From: Pseudomonadota bacterium
Lineage (GTDB): Bacteria > Pseudomonadota > Alphaproteobacteria > Rhizobiales > Methylopilaceae
Direction: 5' to 3'
DNA: 9,038 nucleotides
Assembly: GCA_023389135.1 (NCBI GenBank)
Contig: JAEWEX010000439.1
Coordinates: 1-9,038, forward strand
Position numbers and translations under genes: made by a program. The notes below the pieces were generated by a model. The model searched no databases and had not been told where the DNA came from. It saw nothing but the letters and a program-made list of their open reading frames with translations. Positions 6,871-9,038 of this stretch are shown one piece after another. How positions within the stretch are numbered: position 1 is the stretch's first letter; each line of letters starts with the position of its first letter.

Positions 6871-6998
6871 CCTCATCCTGAGGAGCGGCCGCAAGGCCGC
6901 GTCTCGAAGGACCCGCGCGGGTTGATGCAGCGGAAAGCCTGGATCGATCCCGTGCGTGGTTCGAGACGGCCGCCGCAGGCGGCCTCCTCACCATGAGG
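6871..6998. repeat. Palindromic intergenic repeat between serC and serA
   Basis: A 128-base imperfect palindrome. The ends are inverted copies: the left end CCTCATCCTGAGGAG matches the complement of the right end at 13 of 15 positions, and TCTCGAA / TTCGAGA form a further inverted pair inside. Each end folds by itself: CCTCA-n3-TGAGG at 6871-6883 and 6986-6998, with adjoining GC hairpins GCGGCC-GCAA-GGCCGC (6885-6900) and GGCCGCC-GCA-GGCGGCC (6968-6984). The middle has two perfect 10-base palindromes (6912-6921 and 6941-6950). CCTCATCCTGAGGAG...TCTCGAAGG elements are, from memory, dispersed many times in Hyphomicrobiales genomes. It may be a non-autonomous mobile repeat and may fold in the serC-serA transcript. 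Confidence 0.82.
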
Positions 6999-7058
6999 GC
7001 CGGCAAGGGCCGTCATCAACACCGGATCAACCAAAACCAAGTCCACGGAGCAGCCACC

Positions 7059-8648
7059 ATGGCCCCGAAAGTCCTCATCTCCGACAAGATTTCCCCGGCC
7101 GCCGTGCAGATCTTCAAGGATCGCGGCGTCGACGTCACCTACGAGCCCGACCTCGGCAAGGACAAGGACAGGCTGGCGCAGGTGATCGGCCAGTATGACG
7201 GCCTGGCCATCCGCTCGGCCACCAAGGCGACCGAGAAGATCATCGCGGCGGCGACCAATCTCAAGGTGATCGGCCGCGCCGGCATCGGCGTCGACAATGT
7301 CGACATCCCGGCCGCCACCGCCAAGGGCATCATCGTGATGAACACGCCCTTCGGCAATTCCATCACCACGGCCGAGCACGCCATCGCGCTGATGTTCGCG
7401 CTGGCCCGCGAGCTGCCCGCGGCGGACGCCTCCACCCAGGCCGGCAAGTGGGAGAAGAACCGCTTCATGGGCGTGGAGATCACCGCCAAGACGCTGGGCG
7501 TGATCGGCTGCGGCAACATCGGCTCCATCGTCGCCGAGCGCGGCATCGGGCTGCGCATGAAGGTCATCGCCTACGATCCCTACCTGTCGCCGGAGCGGGC
7601 GCTGGAACTGGGCGTCGAGAAGGTCGAGCTGGACGACCTGCTCGCCCGCGCCGACTTCATCACCCTGCACGTGCCCCTGACCGACAAGACCCGCAACATC
7701 CTGTCGGCTGAGAACCTGGCGAAGACCCGCAAGGGCGTGCGCATCGTCAACTGCGCCCGCGGCGGGCTGATCGACGAGGCGGCCCTCAAGGACGCCATCG
7801 ACAGCGGCCATGTCGCCGGAGCGGCGCTGGACGTGTTCGCCACCGAGCCCGCCACCGAGCACCCGCTGTTCGGCAATCCAAAGGTGGTCTGCACGCCGCA
7901 TCTGGGCGCCTCCACCTCCGAGGCGCAGGAGAACGTGGCATTGCAGGTGGCCGAGCAGATGTCGGACTACCTGATCCAGGGCGCCATCCAGAACGCCATC
8001 AACTTCCCCTCCATCTCCGCGGAGGAGGCCCCGCGCCTCAAGCCGTTCGTGGAGCTGGCCGAGAAGCTCGGCTCGTTCCTGGGCCAGCTCACCGAGGCGC
8101 CGGTGAAGGGCATCCGCATCGAATACGAGGGCGCGGTGGCCGACATGAACACGCGCGCGCTCACCGCGGCCGCCGTCACCGGCGTGCTGAAGCCATTCCT
8201 GCAGGGCATCAACATGGTCTCCGCGCCGGCCATCGCGCGCGAGCGCGGCGTGCAGATCGAGGAGGTCAAGCGCGAGAATCGGACGCAGGAGTATGAGAGC
8301 TTCATCCGCATCACCGTTGACGCGGAGGACATGGCGCGCCACGCCGGCGGCACCGTGTTCCAGGACGGCAAGCCGCGCATCGTGGAGATCCGCGACATTT
8401 CCGTCGACGCGGAGTTCGCCCCGCACATGATCTACATCCGCAATGACGACAAGCCGGGCTTCATCGGCCGGTTCGGTTCGCTGTTGGGCGACGCGGGCGT
8501 CAACATCGCCACCTTCTCGCTGGGCCGCGACGCGCCCGGCGGCGACGCCATCTGCTTCGTGGCGGTGGACCAGCCGGTCACGGCCGACCTGCTGGCCGCC
8601 ATCGAGGACATCCCGCAGGTCAAGCGCGCCCGCGCCGTCACCTTCTGA
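7059..8648 (+). CDS. serA: D-3-phosphoglycerate dehydrogenase (529 aa)
   Basis: The cytoplasmic first enzyme of serine synthesis, oxidising 3-phosphoglycerate with NAD+ to 3-phosphohydroxypyruvate, the substrate of the SerC encoded just upstream. Domains: substrate-binding halves (about 1-97 and 285-315), NAD-binding domain with GCGNIG (150-155) and D173 after the second strand, catalytic R234 (CARGG), E263 (ATEP) and H281 (TPHLGA), an intervening ASB-type domain (about 325-450), and a C-terminal ACT domain (about 455-529, MIYIRNDDKPGFIGRFGSLL). This is the long form; in relatives the ACT domain often binds serine for feedback control. The ATG at 7059 has GGAG 8 bases upstream; an earlier in-frame ATG at 6993 lies inside the repeat. 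The 209-base gap from serC contains only the repeat and this ribosome site. Confidence 0.97.
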   Translation: MAPKVLISDKISPAAVQIFKDRGVDVTYEPDLGKDKDRLAQVIGQYDGLAIRSATKATEKIIAAATNLKVIGRAGIGVDNVDIPAATAKGIIVMNTPFGNSITTAEHAIALMFALARELPAADASTQAGKWEKNRFMGVEITAKTLGVIGCGNIGSIVAERGIGLRMKVIAYDPYLSPERALELGVEKVELDDLLARADFITLHVPLTDKTRNILSAENLAKTRKGVRIVNCARGGLIDEAALKDAIDSGHVAGAALDVFATEPATEHPLFGNPKVVCTPHLGASTSEAQENVALQVAEQMSDYLIQGAIQNAINFPSISAEEAPRLKPFVELAEKLGSFLGQLTEAPVKGIRIEYEGAVADMNTRALTAAAVTGVLKPFLQGINMVSAPAIARERGVQIEEVKRENRTQEYESFIRITVDAEDMARHAGGTVFQDGKPRIVEIRDISVDAEFAPHMIYIRNDDKPGFIGRFGSLLGDAGVNIATFSLGRDAPGGDAICFVAVDQPVTADLLAAIEDIPQVKRARAVTF

Positions 8649-8651
8649 GCG

Positions 8652-8696
8652 GACACCTCCGGTGTCATCCGGTGGCGGCGGCCGCCACCGGATGAC
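8652..8696. terminator. Hairpin terminator after serA, two overlapping stems
   Basis: A 15-bp perfect stem, GTCATCCGGTGGCGG (8664-8678) with CCGCCACCGGATGAC (8682-8696), has a 3-base loop and begins 15 bases after the serA stop. A smaller stem GACACC-TCC-GGTGTC (8652-8666) shares three bases with it, so the two exclude each other at the base. No T-run follows on either strand. It lies between two convergent genes (serA and the AHSA1-like gene) and could stop transcription from both sides. Confidence 0.65.
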
Positions 8697-8749
8697 CGCT
8701 GGAATTCTCGGGCGAATGCCGGGCAGGCGGGCGGGATGGCCGGCGGGCC

Positions 8750-9038
8750 CTATTCGGGAAGCCGCCGGTCATAGTCCTTCCTGAGGCTGGTCCAGTTGTC
8801 CCAGTGGGGCATCGGCTGCCGTCCCTCCAGCCGTGCGGCCAGCACGTCGAGATGGCTGTGCCAGCCGGCGGACACGCCGACCATGGTGCGGCGGTCCGGC
8901 AGGCGGCGATGGATCACCCGCAGCAGAACCCCGCTCCCGCGCGGCTCGAGCTCGAAGGTCACCTCGCCGCGCTCGTTCCAGGTGAACGACAGCCGGCTCA
9001 TCGGCTCGAACGCCGTGATGCGGCTCGCCATCCTGTGC
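8750..9038 (-). CDS. AHSA1/SRPBCC-domain protein, C-terminal part (partial)
   Basis: The gene enters from the right edge; about 95 codons and the TAG stop are visible. The sequence RLSFTWNERGEVTFELEPRG, then GVLLRVIHRRLP, then GVSAGWHSHLDVLAARLEGR and the terminal DNWTSLRKDYDRRL, matches the end of Activator-of-Hsp90-ATPase-like (AHSA1) SRPBCC proteins as I know them: a 'P.RL.FTW' strand, a beta pair ending in an L...H, then a long C-terminal helix carrying W..HL. There is an ATG near 9031, but the preceding codons are open and the family's first strands are missing, so the real start is outside the window. Such proteins have a hydrophobic ligand cavity and are often encoded beside ArsR-type repressors; the ligand is unknown. 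It converges on serA. Confidence 0.8.
   Translation of the reverse strand, partial: HRMASRITAFEPMSRLSFTWNERGEVTFELEPRGSGVLLRVIHRRLPDRRTMVGVSAGWHSHLDVLAARLEGRQPMPHWDNWTSLRKDYDRRLPE

Noticed and set aside
6873..8426. 517-residue minus-strand open frame opposite serA
   Set aside because: It is the complement of a clear serA gene with all catalytic residues; the His/Asp/Arg/Leu-rich translation is typical of antisense frames in GC-rich DNA.

Overview
The window looks like the junction between a prophage, or prophage remnant, and the core chromosome of a GC-rich alphaproteobacterium, probably Hyphomicrobiales (Rhizobiales). The host assignment rests on three things: a serC-serA pair with alphaproteobacterial-type proteins, an RNA leader in front of serC matching what I recall of the alphaproteobacterial serC leader, and a CCTCATCCTGAGGAG-type palindromic intergenic repeat of the kind I associate with this order. 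No database search was possible, so family calls come from motifs and recall.

Layout. Positions 1 to about 5335 are phage-like, almost all read on the minus strand. Reading leftwards from the junction there is a winged-helix phage protein (4694-5335, start uncertain), a small HNH endonuclease (4369-4692) and an HK97-type large terminase (2652-4277). A run of accessory and small genes follows: a Tat-type exported protein (1313-1726), a MerR-like regulator (548-1252), two small proteins (261-551 and 79-264) and the start of a phage structural-module protein (1-103, cut by the window edge). From the regulator onward the genes are chained by 4-base or short overlaps, as in a phage operon.

The one gene that breaks this pattern is at 1923-2672. 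It is on the plus strand, visibly AT-richer than everything around it, and converges on the terminase with a 21-base overlap of the two 3' ends. Its product resembles AbiV/HEPN abortive-infection proteins, so it is best read as a phage-defence cargo gene (moron) inserted beside terL. A GC-rich hairpin (1834-1861) lies between it and the exported-protein gene. The portal, protease and capsid genes that normally follow terL are not seen, nor is a small terminase. Either the cargo displaced the order or the prophage is incomplete.

From about 5336 to 5570 there is a junction stretch without a convincing gene. It carries a plus-strand intrinsic terminator (5424-5463) that could insulate the host genes from prophage transcription. 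From about 5571 the sequence is host: serC leader RNA, serC (5674-6849), the palindromic repeat, serA (7059-8648), a hairpin terminator, and on the minus strand the C-terminal part of an AHSA1/SRPBCC-domain protein (8750 to beyond the right edge). SerA and SerC carry out the first two steps of serine synthesis from 3-phosphoglycerate.
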